A DNA stretch of 64,000 nucleotides from JBAXAM01 sp037142515 (lineage in GTDB: Bacteria > Pseudomonadota > Gammaproteobacteria > UBA9339). Position numbers and translations under genes: made by a program. Of the stretch, positions 50,874 through 60,120 are shown in pieces (position 1 is the first letter of the stretch; the number at the start of each line of letters is the position of its first letter). The stretch lies in contig JBAXAM010000002.1 of the NCBI GenBank assembly GCA_037142515.1, positions 33,781 through 97,780 of the forward strand, in the 5' to 3' direction. The notes beneath the pieces were generated by a model. It was given only the letters and a program-made list of their open reading frames with translations, had not been told where the DNA came from and ran no database searches.

Positions 50874-52136
50874 GTGGCTACTACCAAAAAAAATGTATTT
50901 TATGCGCAATCTGGCGGTGTTACCGCAGTCATTAACTCAACCGCCTGTGGCATAATTGAAACCGCAAAAAAATACGGTATCAAGGTTTATGCCGGTAGAA
51001 ATGGCATTGTCGGCGCTCTAACCGAAGACTTAATTGATACAAGCAAAGAAACCGCTAAAAACATTGCAGCTCTGCGCCACACTCCCGGCGGTGCTTTTGG
51101 CTCCTGTCGCTATAAATTACGTTGCTTTAAACAGGACTGCACTGAATACGAACGCTTAGTTCAAGTTTTTGCCGCCCATAACATTGGTTATTTTTTCTAC
51201 AATGGTGGTGGCGACTCGCAAGATACAGCACATAAAGTCTCACAAATGAGCCAAATCATGGGTTATCCCTTGGTTTGCATTGGTATACCAAAAACTATAG
51301 ATAACGACCTGCCTTTTACTGACACCTGCCCTGGCTTTGGTTCAGTTGCCAAATATCTCGCTACATCAATTCGCGAAACCGGCTATGATCTTGCGTCAAT
51401 GGCCGCAACTTCAACTAAAGTTTTTGTGATGGAAGTAATGGGTCGACATGCAGGATGGACTGCTGCTGCAGCTGGTTTAGCCAGTGAGAAACCCTCTGAA
51501 GCGCCACACATTATTTTAGCGCCCGAAATAGCTTTTGAAGAAAAAAAATTCTTAGCACAAGTTGATTTTTGTGTCAAAAAATATGGGAACTGCGCCATCG
51601 TAGTTTCTGAAGGGCTGCGTAATACCGAGGGTAAGTTTTTACATACAACGGGATGCTGCGATGCGTTCGGTAACACGCAACTTGGTGGTACTGCACCACT
51701 AATTGCCAAATTAATTAAGCACAATCTTGGCTATAAATATCACTGGGCAGTGGTTGATTATCTGCAACGTGCAGCACGCCATATCGCCTCTAAAACAGAC
51801 GCACAGCAGGCTTATGCCTTAGGCAAGGCTGCGGTTGAATTTGCTCGCTCGGGTAAAAATAATGTGATGGTAACAATTGTGCGAAAATCTGATAAACCTT
51901 ATCGCTGGGAGATTGGTTGTGTAGAACTGGAAAAAGTGGCGAATATTGAAAAGAAAATGCCACGAAATTTCCTTACCCCTGACGGTTTTCATATTACGAA
52001 AGAATGCCGTAAATATTTGGAACCGCTTATTCTTGGAGAAGATTACCCACCATTTAAAAATGGTCTGCCACAATATGTACGCCTAAAAAACCTAGCCATT
52101 AGGAAAAAGCTAAAAGAAGAATTTAAACTGAGCTAA
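50874..52136 (+). CDS. Diphosphate-type 6-phosphofructokinase
   Basis: 420 residues from the GTG at 50874, preceded by AGAGGA; the in-frame GTG at 50856 has no ribosome binding site. The nucleotide-site motif is GGGDS (111-115) with Asp where ATP-dependent enzymes have Gly, and PKTIDND (from P139) has Lys where ATP enzymes have Gly (PGTIDND). Both point to pyrophosphate as phosphate donor, making the step reversible. The substrate motif MEVMGRHAGW is intact. The gene follows rpsT by 27 bp and may share its promoter. Confidence 0.9.
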   Translation: MATTKKNVFYAQSGGVTAVINSTACGIIETAKKYGIKVYAGRNGIVGALTEDLIDTSKETAKNIAALRHTPGGAFGSCRYKLRCFKQDCTEYERLVQVFAAHNIGYFFYNGGGDSQDTAHKVSQMSQIMGYPLVCIGIPKTIDNDLPFTDTCPGFGSVAKYLATSIRETGYDLASMAATSTKVFVMEVMGRHAGWTAAAAGLASEKPSEAPHIILAPEIAFEEKKFLAQVDFCVKKYGNCAIVVSEGLRNTEGKFLHTTGCCDAFGNTQLGGTAPLIAKLIKHNLGYKYHWAVVDYLQRAARHIASKTDAQQAYALGKAAVEFARSGKNNVMVTIVRKSDKPYRWEIGCVELEKVANIEKKMPRNFLTPDGFHITKECRKYLEPLILGEDYPPFKNGLPQYVRLKNLAIRKKLKEEFKLS

Positions 52137-55100
52137 ATCTTCTTTATATTAGGACTATCCCATGGGCCAGTTATGTGATAAGTGTAGGTCGTAACTTTTT
52201 TTATCGCTGGAGCTATTATTTTATCGGCAACAACCCAACTTGCCAACCCAATCAGCGGACCAAGTGGATTACTAACAGACAATATAGTAACAACCACCGG
52301 AACACTAGAAGTAATATACGGCGTGACTTTAAGATTAATATCACAGTCTTGTGCCACTAGACCAATTCTACCTTTGGCCCTAATTCCTGCTATTGGCCCA
52401 TCAAGGTTGATTTTACTTGCAAGTGCGTTCCCATGAGCTATTTCTAAATCACTTTCCAACTTATCAAAACCAAATCCCTTCTTTGTCAAATCACCTAAGT
52501 CTAAGGACAAGTGCCGTAAACTAAATAAATTAAGTACACGGCTGAGACCCAATTTTGCTTCTGTTTTTCCACTAAAGTTAATGATTTGTCCTTTGCTGGC
52601 ACGAACAACAAAAGTTCCCTCAACTTCTTTTAGCTCTGGTTTATAAGGCGCATTTGGCCATTTTAGAGCAAAATCAGCTTCGCCCCTACCGCCAACCAAG
52701 TCATTCGTTAACTCTAATTGTCGCAATAAACCGCCTATATCGGCACTACTAATTTTACCACGTAAGGTTGTTTGCTGCTTATCTTCAACAGAAACCCAAC
52801 TACCGCTAGCAGTTAAACTAAACTTTGAATCAGTAATAATTACTTTGTTAATCTCCAAGCCTACTGGCTGCTGCTGCGGCCGAGTTACAAACTCCAATCT
52901 ATTAAATTTTTTATTATCACAACGAAAATCATTAATAGTAAAGTGCAGTGGGGCCAAATCTTGTGGTTTCAGCACAGCAGTATTCTGCTGCTCCTCATCA
53001 GAATCAAGATAAAGTTTTTGAAAAACTCCTTGTATTTGCGCCCCAAAAGCCAAAGGAAAAAATATCCTTCCCTGAATGGTCGGCATAGAAAGCATAATTT
53101 CCCAACCATTGTTTTTAGGTTTTGCCTGCAGCACTACTTTTTTTAATACCCTACCCAAAGCACATAACTCATCAACTTTAAGATCAATCTGTTTAATAGC
53201 ACTACCAGCTCCAGTAAAACTATTTTCCATCTTAGATAAATAACCACGCCACACAGCCCAATCTAGTTTTTTTATAAAACCGGAAACCACTATTCCTGAA
53301 GTTGCGAAAACAGCAGAAGGCGCAACCCCAAATTTTATTTCACCAATTAACACAAACCATGGTTTAACATTGATTTTTTTTATGTCTAATGCGGCATTAA
53401 TTTGATCATTATAATTAACAACTATTCGTGATGGCTTATTGCCCCCGAAATAATAATCCAAATCGAATTTACTCTTACTTTCTGCAGATTTAGCAAATGG
53501 TTTTGGCAAATCGATGGCTATTCCATGCAAATCAGAGCTCAATCTAAAAACATTGCTCTGCGATAGATCATGAAGCTCAAGCATACCGCGATACTTAAAA
53601 TCGCCGGCCACATAAGGATTGAGCTTAATCGAAAAGCCTTTTTCAATATCAGAAGCAGTCGCTTCTCCAGTCATGGTTACTCGAGTAATGGTGTCAGCTT
53701 TAGCGCTTAATGTACTAACTGCAAGTTCCACTGGCCGGTTAAATAATTGCCCGCTGAGTTTATCCGCAACCAAATTATTTTCAGTAAAACGTAGCTCACC
53801 CTGAATATTGCTAAGACCAAAGTTTAAATCATAGGGCTTTAGATGATTGGCATGCAAAGCAATGCGTCCGTCAACCTTAGTTTTAGCCTCTTCCGGCGAT
53901 AATAACGAGCTCAAAGGAACAATCATTTTTAGATCGAGTCGCATCGGACCGGCCAAACTTATTGACTTGAGCTTGCTTGCAATAGTTTCTTTTAGCGGAC
54001 TTGAATTTATAAATTTTAAGCCAATACTTGAATCCGAATTAATTACGCCATCAATACTTAAAGTAGGAACATCAAGATCAGGTATAATCGCCTTTATTGA
54101 AGCAATAGGTGATTGCATAATTTTTGCGTCTTGCGTAAAAACTTCCATGGAACGATTAGAAAAAATTAACTTGCCATTCAGGTGTTCGATTGGAGGCCAA
54201 GCACTATCATAATTCAAATGCACATCGCGTATATTAGCATTAACTAAAAACCGACCCTCGTTGTGATCAAACGGAAATTTATTAAGAGGACCTTTTAGTA
54301 TCACGTTCCCCATCATTGGCTTACTGCTAGTAAAAGCTTTATCTAGCCAAATCGCGGCATCTGGTGGCAATTCAGTTACTGGATAATATAATTTAGCTCG
54401 AACAAGATTAGCCAGCCTAAACTCAAGTTGCACATCAACTAAAGGCTCCGCCATATGCTTCGCATATTGCAAATCTCCACGCATCGCTAGCCAAGCGTCC
54501 TGGTATTTAAATTTACCAATTCGCACATCGAGATTATCCTTAGTATTTTGCCAGGTGATTTTGCCTTCTATATTTTCAACTGTTAATGGTGCACGAAAAA
54601 ATTTTGAGATAATTTTAGTACGCCTAAGTAACAGATTAACATCGCCCACTACTGGCAAAACAAAAAAATCGCCATCAGAAAATTGATCTGGCAACTTAAA
54701 CAAACAATCTTCAATAATCATATCTCCAGTCAAAGAAGATATTGCTTGCTTTAAAATCTCGCCACGCAATTTTAGATCGGCTTCAAACTTTGCCGGCAGA
54801 TGCTTCTGCACAAATCTGCCATTGATTTTTAATTCATGTTGCAACACGCCGTTATATAGTTTTAGCTGCAAATCGCTAAATTTTAATACCTCGCCATCCG
54901 CCAAACACCAGGTTAATATAATATCGCTTAGGTCAATTTTGCTCTGCTCAAACAGCCATTTTAATATTTCAGTACTACCAGCAGAACCGTCCAATGTTCC
55001 TTTAATACCAGAAAGAAGCAACTCGCCATTTTTGTCTTGGGAAATAGAAAAATTAGCACCCTGTACCACTAGGAGCCCCGGCTTTATATTCCACTTAAAC

Positions 55101-55411
55101 AAGCTACCGATTAAATCGATGCCTATATGTAACTCCTGCGCCTGCAGTAATACTTTGGTTTTTGCTTCATTAAAAACGGCAACATCATAAAGCTTTAAGA
55201 CTGGCTCTAAACCTTCATTTCTTGCAATAATCTTGCGCACACTAACCGGCTGCTTAATCAAAACACTTGCGAAGTTTTCAAGCTTTTGATGGTGGGTTTC
55301 AATATAGTGATCAGCAAAATGCAGCAGAGCCAAGACTAGCACCAACACCAGTATTATACTGATGATGCCCAAACTAAGGCCATAAAGAACTTTATTAATA
55401 ATAGCTTTCAA
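52133..55411 (-). CDS. yhdP: YhdP-like AsmA-superfamily protein
   Basis: 1092-residue protein with one N-terminal membrane helix (LGIISIILVLVLVLALLHF) and a very long periplasmic part rich in beta strands, ending in a conserved GLASWVVADKIIAPAIKK region. This is the layout of YhdP, one of the AsmA-like bridges implicated in phospholipid movement between inner and outer membranes. In Escherichia coli yhdP lies downstream of mreBCD, as here. The usual length is about 1270, so this one is somewhat short. It overlaps mreD and is convergent with the phosphofructokinase gene (4-bp overlap). Confidence 0.85.
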   Translation of the reverse strand: MKAIINKVLYGLSLGIISIILVLVLVLALLHFADHYIETHHQKLENFASVLIKQPVSVRKIIARNEGLEPVLKLYDVAVFNEAKTKVLLQAQELHIGIDLIGSLFKWNIKPGLLVVQGANFSISQDKNGELLLSGIKGTLDGSAGSTEILKWLFEQSKIDLSDIILTWCLADGEVLKFSDLQLKLYNGVLQHELKINGRFVQKHLPAKFEADLKLRGEILKQAISSLTGDMIIEDCLFKLPDQFSDGDFFVLPVVGDVNLLLRRTKIISKFFRAPLTVENIEGKITWQNTKDNLDVRIGKFKYQDAWLAMRGDLQYAKHMAEPLVDVQLEFRLANLVRAKLYYPVTELPPDAAIWLDKAFTSSKPMMGNVILKGPLNKFPFDHNEGRFLVNANIRDVHLNYDSAWPPIEHLNGKLIFSNRSMEVFTQDAKIMQSPIASIKAIIPDLDVPTLSIDGVINSDSSIGLKFINSSPLKETIASKLKSISLAGPMRLDLKMIVPLSSLLSPEEAKTKVDGRIALHANHLKPYDLNFGLSNIQGELRFTENNLVADKLSGQLFNRPVELAVSTLSAKADTITRVTMTGEATASDIEKGFSIKLNPYVAGDFKYRGMLELHDLSQSNVFRLSSDLHGIAIDLPKPFAKSAESKSKFDLDYYFGGNKPSRIVVNYNDQINAALDIKKINVKPWFVLIGEIKFGVAPSAVFATSGIVVSGFIKKLDWAVWRGYLSKMENSFTGAGSAIKQIDLKVDELCALGRVLKKVVLQAKPKNNGWEIMLSMPTIQGRIFFPLAFGAQIQGVFQKLYLDSDEEQQNTAVLKPQDLAPLHFTINDFRCDNKKFNRLEFVTRPQQQPVGLEINKVIITDSKFSLTASGSWVSVEDKQQTTLRGKISSADIGGLLRQLELTNDLVGGRGEADFALKWPNAPYKPELKEVEGTFVVRASKGQIINFSGKTEAKLGLSRVLNLFSLRHLSLDLGDLTKKGFGFDKLESDLEIAHGNALASKINLDGPIAGIRAKGRIGLVAQDCDINLKVTPYITSSVPVVVTILSVSNPLGPLIGLASWVVADKIIAPAIKKVTTYTYHITGPWDSPNIKKI

Positions 55412-55892
55412 AATACGATCTGCGCTTATAATTAAACAACAATACTACAACCAGCCACACTAAAGTACTCATAATAGATCGACTTAAAATTGGCCAAAAA
55501 TTAAAATGCTTACCCAAGCAAGCCGATAGTAGCAGCGGCAACAACTGGCACCACACAATTAAACCAAAAACTACCGCAGCTTTTTTCCAAAAATCTAGTA
55601 AATTAATTTTACTGCTAAACGTTGCTATGAAATAAACAGCCAATACCAATGCTAGAGCATTCCCGCCAACAGGAACATTATACAGGATATCAAGCAAAAA
55701 GCCGACTAGCCAAGCAGTGCCAATGTTCACGCGGTATGGCATAGCAAAAGCCCAATATAACACCACCACTATTAACCACTCTGGATATATCCATTTAGAC
55801 CAACTCGGCAAATGCACAAGCATAAGTACCAAAGCCACCAAGAAGCTGGATAAAATTAAGAACCAAATTTTTATTTCTTTTGCAAGAGCCAT
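55395..55892 (-). CDS. mreD: Rod shape-determining protein MreD
   Basis: 165-residue inner-membrane protein with about five helices, part of the MreBCD elongasome. The segment WLVGFLLDILYNVPVGGNAL matches the conserved MreD loop (GLLxDxLxxxPLG). The ATG at 55892 gives the usual length; the open frame reaches a GTG at 55925 inside mreC, which I consider less likely. It overlaps yhdP at its end by 17 bp. Confidence 0.88.
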   Translation of the reverse strand: MALAKEIKIWFLILSSFLVALVLMLVHLPSWSKWIYPEWLIVVVLYWAFAMPYRVNIGTAWLVGFLLDILYNVPVGGNALALVLAVYFIATFSSKINLLDFWKKAAVVFGLIVWCQLLPLLLSACLGKHFNFWPILSRSIMSTLVWLVVVLLFNYKRRSYFESYY

Positions 55893-55899
55893 AAAAATA

Positions 55900-56724
55900 C
55901 TATTTTTTATAAAGCAAAAGCACACTTTGGCTGCTGTTTACTCGAGCACTTGGCGCAATCAAAATCTTTATAAATCTTTCACCCAAAACATGTTTAGCCA
56001 TTGTTACACTACCAACTGCATACCCAGCAGGAAACCGCTGCCCCATTCCTGAGGTAACCAAAAAATCTCCTTCTTTTATATCAATTGTTTCTGGAGCATT
56101 TATCAGCTCTAAACCATCTCCGCGTCCAGTACCAACCGCTATTACTTGGATCCCATTTCTAACAATCATAACGGGCACTGCGCTCTTGGCATCTGTTATG
56201 TGGAGAATTTTACTAACTTTTGGTCCAACTGAAACGACTTGCCCAAACAATCCATATGCATCTATCACTGGCTGCCCAACATACAAACCATCTAAGCTAC
56301 CCTTATCAACAGTAATTTGTTGATCTAAAACACCAGCAGCAAATGCTGACAGTTGTGCTACCAAAAATTTAGTTTTGAGCCTACGGCTTGTGTTTAACAA
56401 AGCACGCAATTGAAAGTTTTCTTGCTCCAAAAAGCCAAGCTGCTGCAACTTAGCATTAGCTAATAATAATTCTAAGCGTAAATCAGCATTCTCTTTAAGC
56501 AGAAGCTGTCTGCTTGCTAAATTCCCTGAAAATCTCTGAACTAAATCAACAGGCCAATTAATCGTGCGGGAAAATGGCGCAGTCATAAATGGTAAAAAAT
56601 TGGTATGCAATGCAGTAAAACAAGTTAAATTACGATCACAAAAAAATAAAACCAAAGACAGCACTACCAAAATAAAAACCCGAGCCCCCTGGAATGACTT
56701 CTTAGCAAAAATCCTTTTATTCAT
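55900..56724 (-). CDS. mreC: Rod shape-determining protein MreC
   Basis: 274 residues from the ATG at 56724, which overlaps the mreB stop by 8 bp; upstream in-frame starts lie inside mreB. One N-terminal membrane helix (FILVVLSLVLFFC), a coiled coil (about 70-115), then the periplasmic beta domain with LDQQITVDKGSLDGLYVGQPV and GDFLVTSGMG. Scaffold linking cytoplasmic MreB to the wall synthases. Confidence 0.93.
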   Translation of the reverse strand: MNKRIFAKKSFQGARVFILVVLSLVLFFCDRNLTCFTALHTNFLPFMTAPFSRTINWPVDLVQRFSGNLASRQLLLKENADLRLELLLANAKLQQLGFLEQENFQLRALLNTSRRLKTKFLVAQLSAFAAGVLDQQITVDKGSLDGLYVGQPVIDAYGLFGQVVSVGPKVSKILHITDAKSAVPVMIVRNGIQVIAVGTGRGDGLELINAPETIDIKEGDFLVTSGMGQRFPAGYAVGSVTMAKHVLGERFIKILIAPSARVNSSQSVLLLYKK

Positions 56725-57763
56725 AACCCAAAAAATCCATGTTACCTCCAGCATCAAGCATTTCAAGTGCTTTGCCACCGCCGCGCGCTACACAGGTTAG
56801 CGGGTCGTTTGCAACAATGACTGGCAAGCCAGTTTCTTCCATCAACAAGCGATCTAAGTCGGTAAGTAAGGCACCACCACCAGTTAATACTATTCCACGT
56901 TCAGCAATATCTGATGCAAGCTCTGGAGGAGCCTGCTCTAACGCTGCACGCACAGCACCGACAACACCTGCTAGCGGTTCTTGTAGCGCTTCTAAAATTT
57001 CATTGCTGTTTAGCGTAAAACTACGAGGCACTCCTTCAGCAATGTTACGACCACGCACTTCCATCTCACGCACTATATTTCCGGGAAAAGCGGTACCAAT
57101 TTCTTGTTTAATACGCTCTGCAGTACCCTCACCAATCACGCTTCCATAGTTGCGTCTGATATAGGCAATAATTGCTTCATCAAAACGGTCACCACCAATT
57201 CGCACTGATTCCGAATATACAATTCCACTCAAAGAAATAATCGCCACTTCCGAAGTCCCACCACCAACATCAACCACCATACTTCCACTAGCTTTGTCAA
57301 CCGGCAAACCAGCACCAATTGCAGCAGCCATTGGCTCTTCAATTAAATAAACTTTACGCGCGCCAGCACCCAAAGCCGATTCTTTAATCGCGCGTCGTTC
57401 TACTTGGGTTGAGCCGCAGGGAACGCCAACTAAAACTCTCGGGCTAGGACGTAAAAAATATCTAGGCTCGTGGACTCTATGAATAAAGCATTGCAACATT
57501 TTTTCGGCCACATAAAAATCAGAAATTACTCCGTCTTTCAATGGGCGAATTGCTGAAATATTTCCAGGGGTACGACCAAGCATTCTTTTTGCTTCCAAGC
57601 CAACAGCGACTACATGGCTCTGCCCTGCAGCTTCATGACGCACCGCCACAACTGAAGGCTCATTTAGTACAATTCCTTTGTCACGCATATAAACAAGGGT
57701 ATTTGCTGTGCCCAAGTCAATTGACATATCGGTTGAAAATAGTCCACGAATTTTTTTAAACAT
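56717..57763 (-). CDS. mreB: Rod shape-determining actin MreB
   Basis: Actin-like ATPase of 348 residues that organises side-wall synthesis. Phosphate 1 motif MSIDLGTANTLVY, phosphate 2 VVDVGGGTSEVAI, and adenosine motif GIVLTGGGALLTDLD are intact. It heads the mreB-mreC-mreD-yhdP transcript. Presence of MreBCD and MurJ indicates a rod-shaped cell with peptidoglycan. Confidence 0.96.
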   Translation of the reverse strand: MFKKIRGLFSTDMSIDLGTANTLVYMRDKGIVLNEPSVVAVRHEAAGQSHVVAVGLEAKRMLGRTPGNISAIRPLKDGVISDFYVAEKMLQCFIHRVHEPRYFLRPSPRVLVGVPCGSTQVERRAIKESALGAGARKVYLIEEPMAAAIGAGLPVDKASGSMVVDVGGGTSEVAIISLSGIVYSESVRIGGDRFDEAIIAYIRRNYGSVIGEGTAERIKQEIGTAFPGNIVREMEVRGRNIAEGVPRSFTLNSNEILEALQEPLAGVVGAVRAALEQAPPELASDIAERGIVLTGGGALLTDLDRLLMEETGLPVIVANDPLTCVARGGGKALEMLDAGGNMDFLGYE

Positions 57764-57775
57764 AGTCCTCTCGCT

Positions 57776-57803
57776 AGAATATCTGATTAAAATATCTGTT
57801 CAA
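57776..57803 (-). promoter_or_regulatory. Putative mreB promoter
   Basis: Minus-strand TTGAAC (complement of 57798-57803), 16-bp spacer and TATTCT (complement of 57776-57781), followed by GAGAGGA before the ATG. The distance from -10 to ATG is only about 12 bp, so the leader would be very short; low confidence. Confidence 0.3.
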
Positions 57804-58008
57804 TGTAGCTGAATTTTTTAAAACTTTAAATACTTATTTGCACAAAATAACAAACGTAAGCTCAATATAAAAAATTATGTTTTAAATCAATTGATTAATC
57901 ACCTAAATAAAGCGATTGCTTACTCTGCTATTTGGCCTTATCATTCGCAGGCTGTTTTTAAAAACAAAATACTGCTGCAAAACTCAAAATAAAAATCTGG
58001 AGGGAAAC

Positions 58009-58815
58009 ATGCCAAAACAAGCAAAACCCAATGAAGTTCAATATCATATCGGTTTATCAAGAAACATGATTGAAGGCGCTCAATACGTATTATTACCAGG
58101 CGATCCACATCGCTCTGAATCAATTGCTAAAGCTTTCGATCCAAATGCTAAGTTTCTAGCTGACTCACGCGAACATGTATCTTACCTCGCTAATTTTCAT
58201 GGACAAAAGATATTAGTTTGCTCAACCGGCCTTGGCGCGCCCAATGTTGGTATAACAATGGAAGAGCTAGCTCCAATTGGCTTGAAGTATTACTTACGCA
58301 TTGGAACTTGTGGTGCGATCCAACCATATATTAAATTAGGTGATGTCGTAATTAGCACTGCTGGCGTTAGACTTGAGGGCGCATCAAAAGACTACGCCCC
58401 AATAGAATATCCCGCAGTTGCATCGTTTGAGTTTACGACTGATGTCATTGAAGGCGCAAGACAAGCCAAAATACCTCATCATGCCGGCATTACAGCTTCA
58501 ACCGACACCTTTTGGCAAGCTCAAGAACGCTATGACAGCTATACCGGTCATATATTGCGCAGCAAACGTGGCGCTATAGATGAATGGCGGGCACTCAACG
58601 TAATGAACTTTGAAATGGAAGCTTCTGCGCTATTCGTTATGGCAAGTGCTATGGGCTTACACGCAGCTTGTCTTTGCGGAGTTATCGCCGTTCGATATGA
58701 ATCCGAGAAAGTATCTATTGATACAAAAAAAGGCACAGCTAAAGCCAACTGGGAAACACTAGCAGTAGAAAGCATACGCCAAAGCTTAAAAAGAAGGGGC
58801 TTGATTAAGAAATAG
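58009..58815 (+). CDS. NP-I family nucleoside phosphorylase (uridine phosphorylase-like)
   Basis: 268 residues from the ATG at 58009, which has a GGAGGG ribosome binding site; the longer frame from 57916 adds an unrelated N-terminus. Family motifs are YVLLPGDPHRSESIA (phosphate site), RIGTCGAIQP, and NFEMEASALFVMA (ribose-binding Glu and Met). The overall pattern is closest to uridine phosphorylase, cleaving uridine to uracil and ribose 1-phosphate; a purine preference cannot be excluded. It lies 4 bp before miaB on the same strand. Confidence 0.87.
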   Translation: MPKQAKPNEVQYHIGLSRNMIEGAQYVLLPGDPHRSESIAKAFDPNAKFLADSREHVSYLANFHGQKILVCSTGLGAPNVGITMEELAPIGLKYYLRIGTCGAIQPYIKLGDVVISTAGVRLEGASKDYAPIEYPAVASFEFTTDVIEGARQAKIPHHAGITASTDTFWQAQERYDSYTGHILRSKRGAIDEWRALNVMNFEMEASALFVMASAMGLHAACLCGVIAVRYESEKVSIDTKKGTAKANWETLAVESIRQSLKRRGLIKK

Positions 58816-58819
58816 CTTC

Positions 58820-60115
58820 ATGCAAAAAAAGCTCTTGATAAAATCATACGGCTGCCAAATGAATGAATATGATTCAGCCAAAATTGCTGATGTTTTGGCA
58901 GCCGTTTGTGGTTTTACTCTAACTAAAGATTCAAGCGAAGCCGATCTAATTATCTTAAACACCTGTTCCATCCGCGCCAAAGCGGAAGAAAAAATATTTT
59001 CCGAACTCGGGCGCCTACGCCCGCTTAAAAAGAAAAAGCCAAATATTATTTTTGCCGTCGGTGGCTGCGTAGCAATGCAGGAACAAAAAAATATTTTTCG
59101 CCGCGCACCATACGTTGATATTGTTTTCGGCCCACAAACGCTACATCGCTTGCCAGAAATGTATAAAAAAGCATTGCAAAAAGAAAAACACATAATTGAC
59201 ACGAGCGCTGCACAAATAGAAAAATTTGATTACTTTCCAGAGCCACAATTAACCGGACCAACTGCCTATGTGTCGATTATGGAAGGCTGCAATAAATTCT
59301 GCAGCTACTGTATTGTTCCATTCACACGTGGACGTGAGATTAGCCGACCAATGCAAGATGTACTTACTGAAATTAAAAACTTGACTAATAAAGGCGCAAA
59401 AGAAATTCATTTACTCGGCCAAAACGTCAATGCTTATCCTACACTTGCCGATTTGATTTATGAAGCAGCAAAAATTGATAACGTAAAACGCATTCGCTTT
59501 ACGACTTCACATCCAGCAGAATTTGGTGATGATTTAATTACTGCATTTACCACAGAGCCAAAACTAGCAAAACACTTGCACTTGCCAATACAAAGCGGCT
59601 CTAACCGTATTTTAAAATTAATGCGTCGCAGTTATACCAGCGAAGACTATCAGGAAATAATTACCAAACTGCGCCAAGCACAGCCAAATATAAGCCTATC
59701 TACTGATTTTATTGTCGGGTTTCCTGGAGAAACCGAAGATGATTTTGCGCTAACTATGGAAATAGCTCGCAGCATAAACTTTGATGCGGCATTTAGCTTT
59801 ATTTATAGCCCAAGACCAAACACTATTGCAGAGAAATTAGAAGACAATGTACCACTTATTGAAAAAAAACATCGCTTGGAAATCTTACAAAATCAATTAG
59901 CAACTCAAACACGCAGGTACAACAAAGCAATGATTGGAACAGCGCAAAAAGTATTAATTAGCAGCCGTTCCAAAAAAGACCCAAAGCAATTTTCTGGTCG
60001 CACTGAAAGCAACCGCATCGTAAATTTTACTGCACCAAAAAACTCCTTAGGAGATATTGTTGCTGTTAAAATTACCGAGGTACTTACTAATTCATTGCGC
60101 GGTGAAACAATATAA
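58820..60115 (+). CDS. miaB: tRNA-2-methylthio-N6-isopentenyladenosine synthase
   Basis: Radical-SAM methylthiotransferase modifying A37 of tRNAs reading U-starting codons. At 431 residues it has the N-terminal UPF0004 domain with C12, C49 and C83 for the auxiliary cluster, the radical SAM site C157-x3-C161-x2-C164 (GCNKFCSYCIVPFTRG), and a C-terminal TRAM domain. Start is 4 bp after the phosphorylase stop. Its end is 5 bp from the convergent surface-protein gene. Confidence 0.95.
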   Translation: MQKKLLIKSYGCQMNEYDSAKIADVLAAVCGFTLTKDSSEADLIILNTCSIRAKAEEKIFSELGRLRPLKKKKPNIIFAVGGCVAMQEQKNIFRRAPYVDIVFGPQTLHRLPEMYKKALQKEKHIIDTSAAQIEKFDYFPEPQLTGPTAYVSIMEGCNKFCSYCIVPFTRGREISRPMQDVLTEIKNLTNKGAKEIHLLGQNVNAYPTLADLIYEAAKIDNVKRIRFTTSHPAEFGDDLITAFTTEPKLAKHLHLPIQSGSNRILKLMRRSYTSEDYQEIITKLRQAQPNISLSTDFIVGFPGETEDDFALTMEIARSINFDAAFSFIYSPRPNTIAEKLEDNVPLIEKKHRLEILQNQLATQTRRYNKAMIGTAQKVLISSRSKKDPKQFSGRTESNRIVNFTAPKNSLGDIVAVKITEVLTNSLRGETI

Positions 60116-60120
60116 TAAAA

